A stretch of 64,000 nt of DNA from contig JBEKJP010000008.1 of NCBI GenBank assembly GCA_050011155.1, positions 1-64,000 on the forward strand, read 5' to 3'. A program made the translations under genes and the position numbers. The notes under the pieces were generated by a model. The model was not told the origin of the DNA and ran no database searches. It saw only the letters and a program-made list of their open reading frames with translations. The DNA comes from Palsa-504 sp050011155 (GTDB taxonomy: Bacteria > Actinomycetota > Actinomycetes > Streptosporangiales > Streptosporangiaceae). Below, piece by piece: positions 24,611-33,182 of the stretch. Position 1 is the first letter of the stretch. Every line of letters begins with the position of its first letter.

Positions 24611-25560
24611 CGGGCGCTCCCCGCGGTACTAGCCGGGCCGGCGGTGATGCGCAGGAAGGCCTCGTCCAGGCTGGGCAATCGCAGGCCGATCTGGCTGACC
24701 GCGATATCTTCGGCCTCGAGGCGGCTGACGGCCACGCCGAGCAGCGCGGGGTCGGCGGCGCGGACCGTGACCGTGTCCCTGCCCGCGGTCGCGGGCAGGC
24801 CGGCCACCCCGGACAGGACGCGCGTGACGGCCGCGATGTCCGCGTGGCTGGCCGGGCGGACCTCGATGACCTGGCCGCCCGAACGTTCCTTGAGCTCGGC
24901 CGGAGTACCTTCGGCCAGCACGTGCCCGTGGTCGATGACCACGACCCGGCTGGCCAGCCGGTCGGCTTCCGCCAGGTACTGGGTGGTCAGCAGGACCGTG
25001 GTGCCGCCGGCCGCGAGCCGGTCGATGAGGTCCCAGAGCTGGCCCCGGCTGGCCACGTCCAGGCCGGTGGTGGGCTCGTCCAGGAACAGTACGCGCGGCT
25101 CGCCGGTCAGGCTGGCCGCCAGGTCGAGCCGGCGCCGCATGCCGCCCGAGTAGGTCCGGACGGTCTTGGCGGCGCTTTCCTCGAGACCGAACGCGGCCAG
25201 CAGATCCCCGGCCCGGCGCCGGGCGGCACCGCGGCCCAGGCCGAGCAGCCGACCGATCATGTACAGGTTCTCCCGCGCGGACAGCATGTCGTCCACCGCT
25301 GCGTACTGCCCGGTCAGCCCGATCATCGACCGGACCCGCTGTGGTTCGGCCACCACGTCGACGCCGAGCACCCGGGCGTGCCCGGCGTCCGGGCGCAGCA
25401 GGGTGCACAGGATGCGGACGGCGGTGGTCTTGCCGGCGCCGTTCGGCCCGAGGAGGCCGAGGACCGTACCTTCGGCGGCCTCGAATCCGACCCCGTCGAG
25501 AACCCGGGATGTACCGAACGACTTGGTGAGCCCGACCACCTCAATGGCCGGAGTGGTCAT
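24607..25560 (-). CDS. ABC transporter ATPase (DrrA-like)
   Basis: The 317-residue nucleotide-binding subunit has Walker A (LLGPNGAGKTT), Q-loop, signature (YSGGMRRRLDLA), Walker B (RVLFLDEPTTGLD) and the His switch (LLTTQYL). The C-terminal 80 residues match the DrrA-type extension (PSLDEAFLRITAG). With the downstream permease it forms a daunorubicin-resistance-type exporter. The ATG at 25560 overlaps, in opposite orientation, the ATG of the MarR-like gene (CAT/ATG), so both promoters would lie inside the neighbouring coding regions. Confidence 0.93.
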   Translation of the reverse strand: MTTPAIEVVGLTKSFGTSRVLDGVGFEAAEGTVLGLLGPNGAGKTTAVRILCTLLRPDAGHARVLGVDVVAEPQRVRSMIGLTGQYAAVDDMLSARENLYMIGRLLGLGRGAARRRAGDLLAAFGLEESAAKTVRTYSGGMRRRLDLAASLTGEPRVLFLDEPTTGLDVASRGQLWDLIDRLAAGGTTVLLTTQYLAEADRLASRVVVIDHGHVLAEGTPAELKERSGGQVIEVRPASHADIAAVTRVLSGVAGLPATAGRDTVTVRAADPALLGVAVSRLEAEDIAVSQIGLRLPSLDEAFLRITAGPASTAGSAR

Positions 25561-25948
25561 GGCGCACCGCGTGCACCGGACCGACCTGCGCTGCCTGGAC
25601 ATCCTCGACCTGACCGGCCGCCGGACGGCGGGGGAGCTGGCGGCCGAGATGGGGATGTCCACCGGGGCGGTGACCGCGCTGCTCGACCGGGTGGAGAAGG
25701 CCGGGTACGTGCGCCGGGTGCGCGACCCCGGCGACCGGCGCCGGGTGCTGGCCGAGCTTACCGAGCGGGCCAGGCAGCGCGGCTGGGAGATCTACCAGCC
25801 GTTCACCGAGCTGACCGGGCCGGCCTTCGCCCGGTTCACCGACGAGCAGCTCGCCACCGTGCGCGACTTCCTCCAGCTCGGCAACGCCTTCTACGCCGAG
25901 CAGACCGCCCGGGTGGAAGCACTCTCCCGCGCGACCCCTGACACCTGA
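25559..25948 (+). CDS. MarR-family regulator, N-terminally short
   Basis: The 129-residue protein has the MarR winged helix: RTDLRCLDILDLTGRRTAGE, then MGMSTGAVTALLDRVEKAG and the wing RDPGDRRRV. Usual MarR proteins have 30-45 more residues before the RTDLRCLD helix, forming part of the dimer interface. Those are missing here because the start overlaps the divergent ATPase start. An ATG at 25544 would add only five residues. It may be an active compact form or a 5'-truncated gene. By position it probably controls the ABC exporter. Confidence 0.75.
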   Translation: MAHRVHRTDLRCLDILDLTGRRTAGELAAEMGMSTGAVTALLDRVEKAGYVRRVRDPGDRRRVLAELTERARQRGWEIYQPFTELTGPAFARFTDEQLATVRDFLQLGNAFYAEQTARVEALSRATPDT

Positions 25949-26149
25949 CCCCCCGGTCCGCGGGGAGCCTGTGGCGCACACCCCACGAGTGGCATGAGAC
26001 CACTTCCGGGAACCGCGGCACGGCGGGAGCGTTGCCGATCTTGCGTGCGTCGGGCAGCGCGGCGGCGAAGTCGAGCACGTGGTCGTGCTTAGCCCTGGCG
26101 CGTTCCCGGCAAACGCCCCATGCGATTACGCGGGTCGGGCATCATGTGA

Positions 26150-27166
26150 ATGGTGTTCCGTAGGCGCAGTTCCGAAGCAGGCAAGCACCAGGCGGCCGTC
26201 GCCGACCGGCCGCGGCATGCTGCCCCCGCCCAGCCGCAGCCGGCAGGGCCGCAGCCGGCAGGGCCGCAGCCGGCAGGGCCGCAGCCAGCTGCCGCCGAGC
26301 CCGAGCGGGAGCAGCGCGAGCCGTGGGGGCCGCCGCCGGCCGGGCTCGACGTGAGCCTGCCGCACCCGGCCCGGGTGTGGAACTACTGGCTCGGCGGCCG
26401 GGACTTCTTCGCCGCCGACCAGGCGGCCGGCCAGGAGATCGGCCGGGAATTCCCGCACCTGGCCGAGGCGGCCCGGGCCGAGCGTGCCTTCCTGGTCCGG
26501 GCGGTGCGGTTCCTGGCCGGCCCGGCCCGGATCCGGCAGTTCCTCGACGTCGGCTCCGGCCTGCCCGCCGGCGGGAACACCCACGAGATCGCGCAGCGGA
26601 TCGTGCCGGACGCCGGGATCGTCTACGCCGACCACGATCCGGCCGTCATCCTGCACGCCAAGGCGCTGCTCAGCGGCCCGATGCTGGCCAGCACGCCGGA
26701 GGGAGCGGTCTACTACGCGGACGCCGACCTGCGCGACGTGGCCGCGGTGCTGGCCGCCGCGGCCAGCACCCTCGACCTGTCCCGGCCGGTCGCGCTGATC
26801 ATGCTGGGCATCCTCGGCCACATCGACGACTACGGCGCGGCCCGCTCGATCACCAGCCAGCTGATGAACGAACTGCCGGCCGGCAGCTACCTGGTCCTCG
26901 CCGACGGGGTGGCCCTCGATACAGCCGGCGCCGCGTCGGCCGACCACGCCCAGCGGCGGTACGACGCGGGCGCGCGGTCGCGGTACGGCGCCGGTGCGCC
27001 CGCGCCCTACCTGCTGCGCAGGCCGGACGAGCTGAGCAGCTTCTTCGCCGGGCTCGACCTGACCGAGCCGGGCGTGGTGCCGTGCGCGCAGTGGCGTCCG
27101 GACGGCCGTGAACGGGACGGCGGCGGGACGGCGGCGGCCTACTGCGGGGTTGCCAGGAAACCTTAG
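26150..27166 (+). CDS. DUF574-type SAM-dependent methyltransferase
   Basis: The 338-residue protein begins with a disordered Pro/Gln/Ala-rich tail (about 60 residues, three PAGPQ copies). It then has the DUF574 start HPARVWNYWLGGRDFF, a SAM-site FLDVGSGLPAGGNTHE, VYADHDP and MLGILGHI. This family is very abundant in Streptomyces and relatives, and its substrates are largely unknown. The ATG at 26150 keeps the repeat-rich leader; a later start is possible but no better site was found. Positions 25949-26149 hold no gene. Confidence 0.85.
   Translation: MVFRRRSSEAGKHQAAVADRPRHAAPAQPQPAGPQPAGPQPAGPQPAAAEPEREQREPWGPPPAGLDVSLPHPARVWNYWLGGRDFFAADQAAGQEIGREFPHLAEAARAERAFLVRAVRFLAGPARIRQFLDVGSGLPAGGNTHEIAQRIVPDAGIVYADHDPAVILHAKALLSGPMLASTPEGAVYYADADLRDVAAVLAAAASTLDLSRPVALIMLGILGHIDDYGAARSITSQLMNELPAGSYLVLADGVALDTAGAASADHAQRRYDAGARSRYGAGAPAPYLLRRPDELSSFFAGLDLTEPGVVPCAQWRPDGRERDGGGTAAAYCGVARKP
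26236..26280. repeat. Three tandem copies of a 15-bp unit in the methyltransferase leader
   Basis: GCAGCCGGCAGGGCC is repeated three times exactly and in frame, encoding a PAGPQ pentad. It is the same unit length as the minisatellites in the DivIVA-domain gene. Confidence 0.85.
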
Positions 27167-27174
27167 CGTTACAA

Positions 27175-27219
27175 GCAACGAATCGCCGTTATGGAGCGGA
27201 TTTACGCAACGATTCGCTG
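27175..27219. promoter_or_regulatory. Direct repeats upstream of ddaH-rocD
   Basis: GCAACGAATCGCCG (27175-27188) and GCAACGATTCGCTG (27206-27219) match at 12 of 14 positions and are 31 bases apart, about three helical turns. They lie 57-101 bases before the ddaH start. They are a candidate site for an Lrp/AsnC- or ArgR-type regulator. Confidence 0.4.
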
Positions 27220-27275
27220 CTGATACGCATCGTCGGCGGATGTTTTCCTGTGCGCCGAACCCCTAACCTGGCCTC

Positions 27276-28094
27276 ATGATCACGAAGGAGCGCCGGGCCA
27301 CCGCGCGCAGGTACCTGATGTGCCCGCCGGAGCACTTCGCGGTCACCTACGCCATCAACCCGTGGATGGCGCCGGGCCAGCCGACCGACGCCGCCCTGGC
27401 CAGGCGGCAGTGGGCCCGGCTGCGCCAGGTCTACCTCGACCTCGGCCACGAGGTGCGGACGATCGAGCCGGTGCCCGGGCTGCCTGACATGGTGTTCGCC
27501 GCCAACGGCGCCACCGTGGTCGGCGGGAAGGTGCTCGGCGCGCGGTTCCGCTACCCGCAGCGGGCCGCGGAGGCCGCCGCCTACCTGGACTGGTTCGCTG
27601 GCCAGGGCTACCCGGATATAACGGTGCCCGAGTACGTCCACGAGGGTGAGGGCGACATCTTGTTCGCCGGCGAGGTCCTGCTGGCCGGCTACGGCTTCCG
27701 CAGCGACCAGGCCGTCGCGGCCGAGCTCGGCCGCCTGTTCGGGCTGCCGGTGGTGAGCCTGCGGCTGACCGACCCGCGCTTCTACCACCTGGACACGGCG
27801 CTGTGCGTGCTCGACGCCGACACCGCCATGTACTACCCGGCCGCGTTCGACGACGCCGGGCGGGCGGCGCTGGCGGCGCGGTTCACCGAGCTGATCGAGG
27901 CCAAGGACGAGGACGCCGAGGTGCTGGGCCTGAACGCGGTCAGCGACGGCCGCCACGTCGTGCTGCCGGTACAGGCGGCCACGCTGGCCGGCCAGCTGTT
28001 CCAGCGCGGGTTCGTTCCCGTCGGCGTGGACATGTCCGAGCTGCTCAAGGGCGGCGGCGGCGCCAAGTGCTGCACCCTGGAACTGCGGCCATGA
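27276..28094 (+). CDS. ddaH: Dimethylargininase (amidinotransferase family)
   Basis: The 272-residue guanidino-modifying enzyme has the family motifs. LPDMVFAANGATV leads the first lobe, HEGEGDILFAGEVLLAGYG follows, FYHLDTALCVL holds the catalytic His, and GGGGAKCCTLEL near the end holds the catalytic Cys. It should convert dimethylarginine to citrulline and an amine. Many actinobacterial homologues paired with rocD may act on arginine-related compounds, so the exact substrate is inferred. The rocD gene begins 17 bases after the stop. Confidence 0.9.
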   Translation: MITKERRATARRYLMCPPEHFAVTYAINPWMAPGQPTDAALARRQWARLRQVYLDLGHEVRTIEPVPGLPDMVFAANGATVVGGKVLGARFRYPQRAAEAAAYLDWFAGQGYPDITVPEYVHEGEGDILFAGEVLLAGYGFRSDQAVAAELGRLFGLPVVSLRLTDPRFYHLDTALCVLDADTAMYYPAAFDDAGRAALAARFTELIEAKDEDAEVLGLNAVSDGRHVVLPVQAATLAGQLFQRGFVPVGVDMSELLKGGGGAKCCTLELRP

Positions 28095-28111
28095 ACCGAG
28101 GAGAGACACAG

Positions 28112-29314
28112 ATGACCGAGACCACGACCAGCCTGCTCAAGCTGGGCGACGAATACGGCGCGCACAACTACCACCCGCTGCCGGTGGTCGCGGCCGAGGC
28201 CGCGGGCGCCTGGGTGACCGACGTGGAGGGCCGCCGCTACCTGGACATGCTCGCCGCCTACTCGGCGCTGAATTTCGGCCACGCGCACCCGCGGCTGGTC
28301 GCCGCGGCGCGCCAGCAGCTCGACCGGCTCACGCTGGTCAGCCGGGCGTTCCAGCACGACCAGTTCGGTCCGTTCTGCGCCGAGCTGGCCGAACTGGCGG
28401 CCATGGACGTGGTGCTGCCGATGAACACCGGCGCGGAGGCGGTCGAGACCGCGATCAAGGTCGCGCGCAAGTGGGGCTACACGGTCAAGGGGGTGCCCGA
28501 CGGCCAGGCGGTGATCATCGCGTTCGAGGGCAACTTCCACGGCCGGACCACCACCATCGTCAGCTTCTCCACCGATGAGGACGCCCGGGCCGACTTCGGC
28601 CCCTACACGCCCGGCTTCCGCACCGTGCCGTACGGCGACCTGGCCGCGCTGACCGCCGCCGTCGGCGAGCTCGGCCACCGGGTCGTCGCCGTGCTGGTCG
28701 AGCCGATCCAGGGCGAGGCCGGGGTGGTCGTGCCGCCGCCCGGCTTCCTGGCCGGGATCCGGGAGCTGTGCACGGATGAGAACATCTTGATGATCGCCGA
28801 CGAGATCCAGTCCGGTCTTGGCCGGACCGGCCACACGTTCGCGTGCGCGGCCGAGGACGTGGTCCCGGACGCCTACCTGCTCGGCAAGGCGCTCGGCGGC
28901 GGCATCGTGCCGGTCTCCGCCATGGTCTCGTCCTGGCCGGTGCTCGGGGTGCTGAAGCCGGGGCAGCACGGTTCGACGTTCGGCGGTAATCCGCTGGCGT
29001 GTGCCGTGGCGCGGGAGGTCGTCGCGATGCTGCGCACCGGGGAGTACCAGGCCCGGGCGCGGGTGCTCGGGGAGCGGATGCACGCGCGGCTGGGCGGACT
29101 ACCCGGGGTCAACGCGGTGCGCGGGCGCGGGCTGTGGGCCGGGATCGAGTTCAGCTCGCTGCCCGGCCGCGAGGTGTGCGAGCGGCTCGCCGCCCGCGGC
29201 GTGCTGGCCAAGGAGACCCACGGGAACGTCATTCGCCTGGCGCCGCCACTGGTCATCAGCGAGGAGGACCTCGACTGGGGACTCGACCAGATCGAGGCCG
29301 CGATCCGGGGCTAG
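28112..29314 (+). CDS. rocD: Ornithine-oxo-acid transaminase
   Basis: The 400-residue class III PLP aminotransferase has PMNTGAEAVETAIKVARKWG, GNFHGRTTTIVSFS, EPIQGEAGVVVPP, DEIQSGLGRTG and the PLP lysine in LLGKALGGG. These fit ornithine delta-aminotransferase better than other class III enzymes. It turns ornithine into glutamate semialdehyde. I chose the ATG at 28112 because GAGGAGAG is six bases upstream; the ATG at 28091 overlaps the ddaH stop. The stop shares CTAG with the convergent DUF6113 gene. Confidence 0.93.
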   Translation: MTETTTSLLKLGDEYGAHNYHPLPVVAAEAAGAWVTDVEGRRYLDMLAAYSALNFGHAHPRLVAAARQQLDRLTLVSRAFQHDQFGPFCAELAELAAMDVVLPMNTGAEAVETAIKVARKWGYTVKGVPDGQAVIIAFEGNFHGRTTTIVSFSTDEDARADFGPYTPGFRTVPYGDLAALTAAVGELGHRVVAVLVEPIQGEAGVVVPPPGFLAGIRELCTDENILMIADEIQSGLGRTGHTFACAAEDVVPDAYLLGKALGGGIVPVSAMVSSWPVLGVLKPGQHGSTFGGNPLACAVAREVVAMLRTGEYQARARVLGERMHARLGGLPGVNAVRGRGLWAGIEFSSLPGREVCERLAARGVLAKETHGNVIRLAPPLVISEEDLDWGLDQIEAAIRG

Positions 29315-29724
29315 CGGCCCCGCCGCGGGCCGAAGGCCGTCAGGGCGAACGCGGCGACCACGGCGGCGGCCACGCTGAGCGTGCCGCCGTACAGGAACCA
29401 CTCGCCCGGCGTGGTGGCGGTGATGATGATGCTGCCGTTGGAGACCGGCATCGACAGGACGAACGACGTGATGACCCAGCCCATGCCGGGCAGCACCGCG
29501 CCGCTGACCGAGCGCATCGCCCAGGCGGCCAGCACGCAGGTGAGCAGGATGCCGGCGCAGCACGCCAGCGCTGCCACCGGCACCGGCTTGGGCGCCCGGG
29601 CGTACTGGAAGCTGCCGATCATGGCCTCCACCACGCCGAGCACGAACAGCACGGCATAGGCGCCGGCCGCGACCGGCCAGTCCGGCCCGCGCCGGCCCGT
29701 CGTCTCGCCGGGCGTGGAGTTCAT
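29311..29724 (-). CDS. DUF6113-family membrane protein
   Basis: The 137-residue protein has four hydrophobic segments (for example AGAYAVLFVLGVVEAMIG and VAALACCAGILLTCVLAAWA). Its start overlaps the mshB stop by four bases. This small membrane protein accompanies mshB in many actinobacteria, but no function is known. The link suggests coupled expression rather than a proven role in mycothiol synthesis. Confidence 0.75.
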   Translation of the reverse strand: MNSTPGETTGRRGPDWPVAAGAYAVLFVLGVVEAMIGSFQYARAPKPVPVAALACCAGILLTCVLAAWAMRSVSGAVLPGMGWVITSFVLSMPVSNGSIIITATTPGEWFLYGGTLSVAAAVVAAFALTAFGPRRGR

Positions 29725-30470
29725 GCCAGCAGGCTACTGGTGAACAGGTCGGTTTCGTATCCGTCCGGGGCCGGGCCGCGCGGGCCCGCCAGCAGCGTGA
29801 AGTACTCGGTGCCGACCAGGTCGTGCCTGATCTGGTCGGACAGCGCGAAGTAGGGCGGGTCCACGGTGAGCTGGGTGGCGTGGGCGCGCATCGCCGCCTG
29901 CTTGCGGTCCAGGTAGGCGGTGGCGTCGATCGCGGTGGTGACCGGGCCGTCGGCCGCCGCGGTGGCGTAGAACTTGGCCAGCCCGTAGTCGCCGGCCTGC
30001 TGGAAGGCGTGCCAGGCGACCCGGTGCGCCTGGATGTGATCGGGGTGCCCGTAGAAGCCGTTGGCGTCGTAGGTGACCAGTACCTGCGGCCGGACCTCGC
30101 GGATGACGTCGAGCAGGGCGTCGGCGGCCTGGTCCAGGCCGGCCTGCCAGAAGCAGCGGGGGTCGTCGTTGCCCTCGGCGCCCATCATGCCCGAGTCGCG
30201 CCACCGGCCCGCGCCGCCGAGGAACCGGTGGTCGGTCACGCCGAGCGCGGCGCAGGCGGCGCCGAGCTCGCCGATCCGGTACTGCCCCAGCTCGTCGGGG
30301 CCCAGGTGCGCCAGGTCGGGCGGGATGATCTCGCCCAGCTCGCCGAGCGTGCAGGTGACCAGCGTGACCTGCGCGCCTTGGGCGGCGTAGCTGGCCATCG
30401 TGGCCCCGGTGCCGATCGACTCGTCGTCCGGATGGGCGTGCACGAGGAGCAGCCGCCGCGGTTGATCCAT
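29721..30470 (-). CDS. mshB: Mycothiol biosynthesis deacetylase MshB
   Basis: The 249-residue zinc deacetylase has LLVHAHPDDESIGTGATMA at the N-terminus and YGHPDHIQAHRVAW (third zinc ligand). TCTLGELGEI and LGGAGRWRDSGMMG are typical of MshB. It removes acetate from GlcNAc-inositol to give GlcN-inositol, the mycothiol precursor. The family also includes the mycothiol conjugate amidase Mca, but the length (about 250) and the RDSGMMG segment favour MshB. The ATG is at 30470. Confidence 0.92.
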   Translation of the reverse strand: MDQPRRLLLVHAHPDDESIGTGATMASYAAQGAQVTLVTCTLGELGEIIPPDLAHLGPDELGQYRIGELGAACAALGVTDHRFLGGAGRWRDSGMMGAEGNDDPRCFWQAGLDQAADALLDVIREVRPQVLVTYDANGFYGHPDHIQAHRVAWHAFQQAGDYGLAKFYATAAADGPVTTAIDATAYLDRKQAAMRAHATQLTVDPPYFALSDQIRHDLVGTEYFTLLAGPRGPAPDGYETDLFTSSLLA

Positions 30471-30516
30471 ATCCGCGAGCCTACTGGGGCCGCTGAAGCT
30501 GGCAAGATTGGCGGCT

Positions 30517-32688
30517 ATGACCGAGAGTTTCCCGCGCCAGGAAGCCAGGACCAGGCGGTTCACGCTCGGGGCGCCCCGGGCCTTCCGCGTCTCCCCCGAC
30601 GGGAACCGGGTGGCCTACCTGCGCACCCAGGGCGGCAGCGACCCGGTGACCTGCCTGTGGGTGCTGGACGTGACCGACGGTACCGAACGGCTGGTGGCGG
30701 ACCCGCGCACGCTGGGCGGGCCCGGGCTGGGTACAGCTGCCGAGGCGGACCTGCCGCCGGAGGAGCGCGCCCGCCGGGAACGGGTCCGGGAGTCAGCCGG
30801 CGGCGTCGTCGCCTACGCCACCGACGCGGACCTCACGCTGGCGGTGTTCTCCTGGTCCGGGCGGGTCTGGGCGGCCGACCTGAGCCAGCCAGGCGCGGTG
30901 CCCTACCAGGTGGCGGTGACGGGCACCGCGCTCGACCCGCGACCCGACCCGGCCGGGAATCGGCTGGCCTACGTCAGCGCCGGGGCGCTGCGGGTGACGA
31001 GCCTGAGCAGGCCGGCGGGGGAAGGGGGCGGGCCGGCGGGGGAAGGAAGCGACCGGGTGCTGGCCGATCCGCGGGGCGCGGCGGGGGTGACGTTCGGCCT
31101 GGCCGAGTTCATCGCGGCCGAGGAGATGGGCCGGACCCGCGGCTACTGGTGGGCCCCGGACGGGTCGGCGCTGCTGGCGGCGCGGGTGGACGAGACGCCG
31201 GTGCGCCGGTGGCACATCGCCGACCCGGCCAACCCCGAACGCCCGCCCGCGGTGGTGGCCTACCCCGCGGCCGGCACCCCGAACGCGACGGTGTCCCTGG
31301 TCCTGGCCCGGCTAGACGGCACCACGGCGGAGGTGGACACCGGGGGCGAGGCGTTCCCCTATCTGGTCACCGCGACCTGGGCGGACGGGCACGACCCGCT
31401 GGTCGTGATGCAGAGCCGGGACCAGCGCACGGTGCGGCTGCTTTCCGTCGATCCCGGCACCGGCCGGAGCACGGTGGTGCGCGAGGACACCGACCCGGTC
31501 TGGCTGGAGATCGTGCCCGGCGTCCCGGCCTGGACCGCCGACGGCGCCCTGGTGTGGACGGCGGACCGCGAGGACACCCGCCGCCTGCTCATCGGGCCAT
31601 CCGAGCCGGTGACCCCGCCCGGCCTGCAGGTGCGCGGCGTGCTCGGCGTAGCCGGCGACACCGTGCTGTTCCAGGCGTCGGACGAGCCCACCGAGATCGG
31701 GCTGTGGGCCTGGGGCCCCGGCGGGCTGAGCCGGATCAGCGACGCGGCCGGCATCGAAGGGGGCACGATCGAGACCGGCGCCCACGGCGGCGGGACCACG
31801 GTCGTGGTCAGCCGCGGGCCCGACGACGACCGCGCGACGGTCCGGGTGCACCGCGACGGGCACGCGGTGGCCGAGATCGCGTCGCTGGCCGAGACCCCGG
31901 CGCTGCCCGCGCCCCGGCCGGTGATCTTCGGCGCCGGGAGCCGGGAGATCCGCACCGCCGTGCTGTTCCCGTCCTGGCATCAGCCCGGGCGCAAGCTGCC
32001 GGTGCTGGTCGACCCGTACGGCGGCCCGCACGCGCAGCGGGTGCTGAAGTCACGCGCCTCGTACCTGACCGCGCAGTGGTTCGCCGAGCACGGCTTCGCG
32101 GTGGTCATCGCGGACGGCCGGGGCACCCCGGCCCGCGGCCCGCGGTGGGAGCGCGCGGTGGCCGGCGACCTGGCCGGCCCGGTCCTGGAGGACCAGGTCG
32201 ACGCGCTGCGCGCGGCCGCGGCCCGGCACCCCGACCTGGACACCGGGCGGGTCGCGATCCGCGGCTGGTCGTTCGGCGGCTTCCTGGCCGCGCTGGCCGT
32301 GCTGCGGCGTCCGGACGTGTTCGGCGCCGCGATCGCGGGCGCCCCGGTCACCGACTGGCGCCTCTACGACACCCACTACACCGAGCGCTACCTGGGAAAC
32401 CCCGGACACGACCCAGGTCCGTACGAACGTTCCTCCCTAAAGATTGATAACGAACGAATGGGTGATCCGCGGCCCCTCATGCTCATCCACGGCCTCGCCG
32501 ACGACAACGTGGTGGTGGCGCACACGCTGCGGCTGTCCAGCGCGCTGCTGGCCGCGGGCTACCCGCACACGGTGCTGCCGCTGACCGGGATCACCCACAT
32601 GGCCTCGCAGGAGGAGGTGGCCGAGAACCTGCTCCTGCTCCAGCTCGACTTCCTGCGCCGGTCCCTGGGCCTGGTCAGGGGAACGTGA
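30517..32688 (+). CDS. S9 family prolyl oligopeptidase / DPP IV-like peptidase
   Basis: The 723-residue serine peptidase has an N-terminal beta-propeller of about 460 residues and a C-terminal alpha/beta-hydrolase domain with GWSFGGF (nucleophile), GLADDNV (Asp) and GITHMA (His). There is no signal peptide, so it is probably cytosolic and cleaves short Pro-containing peptides. I chose the ATG at 30517 over a TTG at 30508. The 3' end overlaps the convergent DUF952 gene by 14 bases. Confidence 0.9.
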   Translation: MTESFPRQEARTRRFTLGAPRAFRVSPDGNRVAYLRTQGGSDPVTCLWVLDVTDGTERLVADPRTLGGPGLGTAAEADLPPEERARRERVRESAGGVVAYATDADLTLAVFSWSGRVWAADLSQPGAVPYQVAVTGTALDPRPDPAGNRLAYVSAGALRVTSLSRPAGEGGGPAGEGSDRVLADPRGAAGVTFGLAEFIAAEEMGRTRGYWWAPDGSALLAARVDETPVRRWHIADPANPERPPAVVAYPAAGTPNATVSLVLARLDGTTAEVDTGGEAFPYLVTATWADGHDPLVVMQSRDQRTVRLLSVDPGTGRSTVVREDTDPVWLEIVPGVPAWTADGALVWTADREDTRRLLIGPSEPVTPPGLQVRGVLGVAGDTVLFQASDEPTEIGLWAWGPGGLSRISDAAGIEGGTIETGAHGGGTTVVVSRGPDDDRATVRVHRDGHAVAEIASLAETPALPAPRPVIFGAGSREIRTAVLFPSWHQPGRKLPVLVDPYGGPHAQRVLKSRASYLTAQWFAEHGFAVVIADGRGTPARGPRWERAVAGDLAGPVLEDQVDALRAAAARHPDLDTGRVAIRGWSFGGFLAALAVLRRPDVFGAAIAGAPVTDWRLYDTHYTERYLGNPGHDPGPYERSSLKIDNERMGDPRPLMLIHGLADDNVVVAHTLRLSSALLAAGYPHTVLPLTGITHMASQEEVAENLLLLQLDFLRRSLGLVRGT

Positions 32689-33025
32689 AGGTACCGTCCG
32701 GGCCGGGGACGAAGGGGCGGGTGCCGACCACGGCGTCGGTGTTGAGGGGGCCGTAGATGTGGGGATAAGGCAGGTCCTGGCCGGGCACGCGCTCGTACTT
32801 GATGGGTGAGCCCACGCGTTCGGTATCGATGATGAGCAGGACCAGATCGGGGACGCCCTGGCAGTACGTGTTCGCCACCCGGGCGACCTGGGTGGCTTGC
32901 GAGGCGTGGAGGTATCCCTCTTCGGCCAGGGTCCGGTCGAGGGTGGACTGGGTGTACTGGCCGTCGCGCTGGGCCTGGGCCTGGGCCCAGCCGGCCGCCG
33001 TGGCGATGTGGTAAATGAGGGTCAC
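32675..33025 (-). CDS. DUF952 family protein
   Basis: The 116-residue protein matches the DUF952 pattern: IYHIATAAGWAQAQ at the N-terminus, EGYLHASQATQV in the middle, and YPHIYGPLNTDAVVG near the end. The conserved His and Ser/Thr residues suggest a nucleotide or sugar-phosphate enzyme related to the ADP-ribosyltransferase fold, but no activity is established for this protein. It is monocistronic and convergent with the peptidase. Confidence 0.9.
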   Translation of the reverse strand: MTLIYHIATAAGWAQAQAQRDGQYTQSTLDRTLAEEGYLHASQATQVARVANTYCQGVPDLVLLIIDTERVGSPIKYERVPGQDLPYPHIYGPLNTDAVVGTRPFVPGPDGTFTFP

Positions 33026-33100
33026 TTCACGGGAGTGTATCCAGGGTCACATGCCAAGATGAGGTCTCGGTCACTGCACGACCCGGCCGACTGGAATAAA

Positions 33101-33164
33101 TTCAAGGTCAACACGCGACGGGGCCGGGTTGTTCCGGCGGGTAGCGCGTGGCGTTAACCTTGAA
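33101..33164. promoter_or_regulatory. Inverted repeat upstream of sdhC
   Basis: TTCAAGGTCAAC (33101-33112) and GTTAACCTTGAA (33153-33164) are reverse complements at 11 of 12 positions. The second arm ends 18 bases before the sdhC start. It could be an operator or leader structure for the sdh operon. Confidence 0.4.
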
Positions 33165-33182
33165 ACGGCGAGGACGCTGAGA

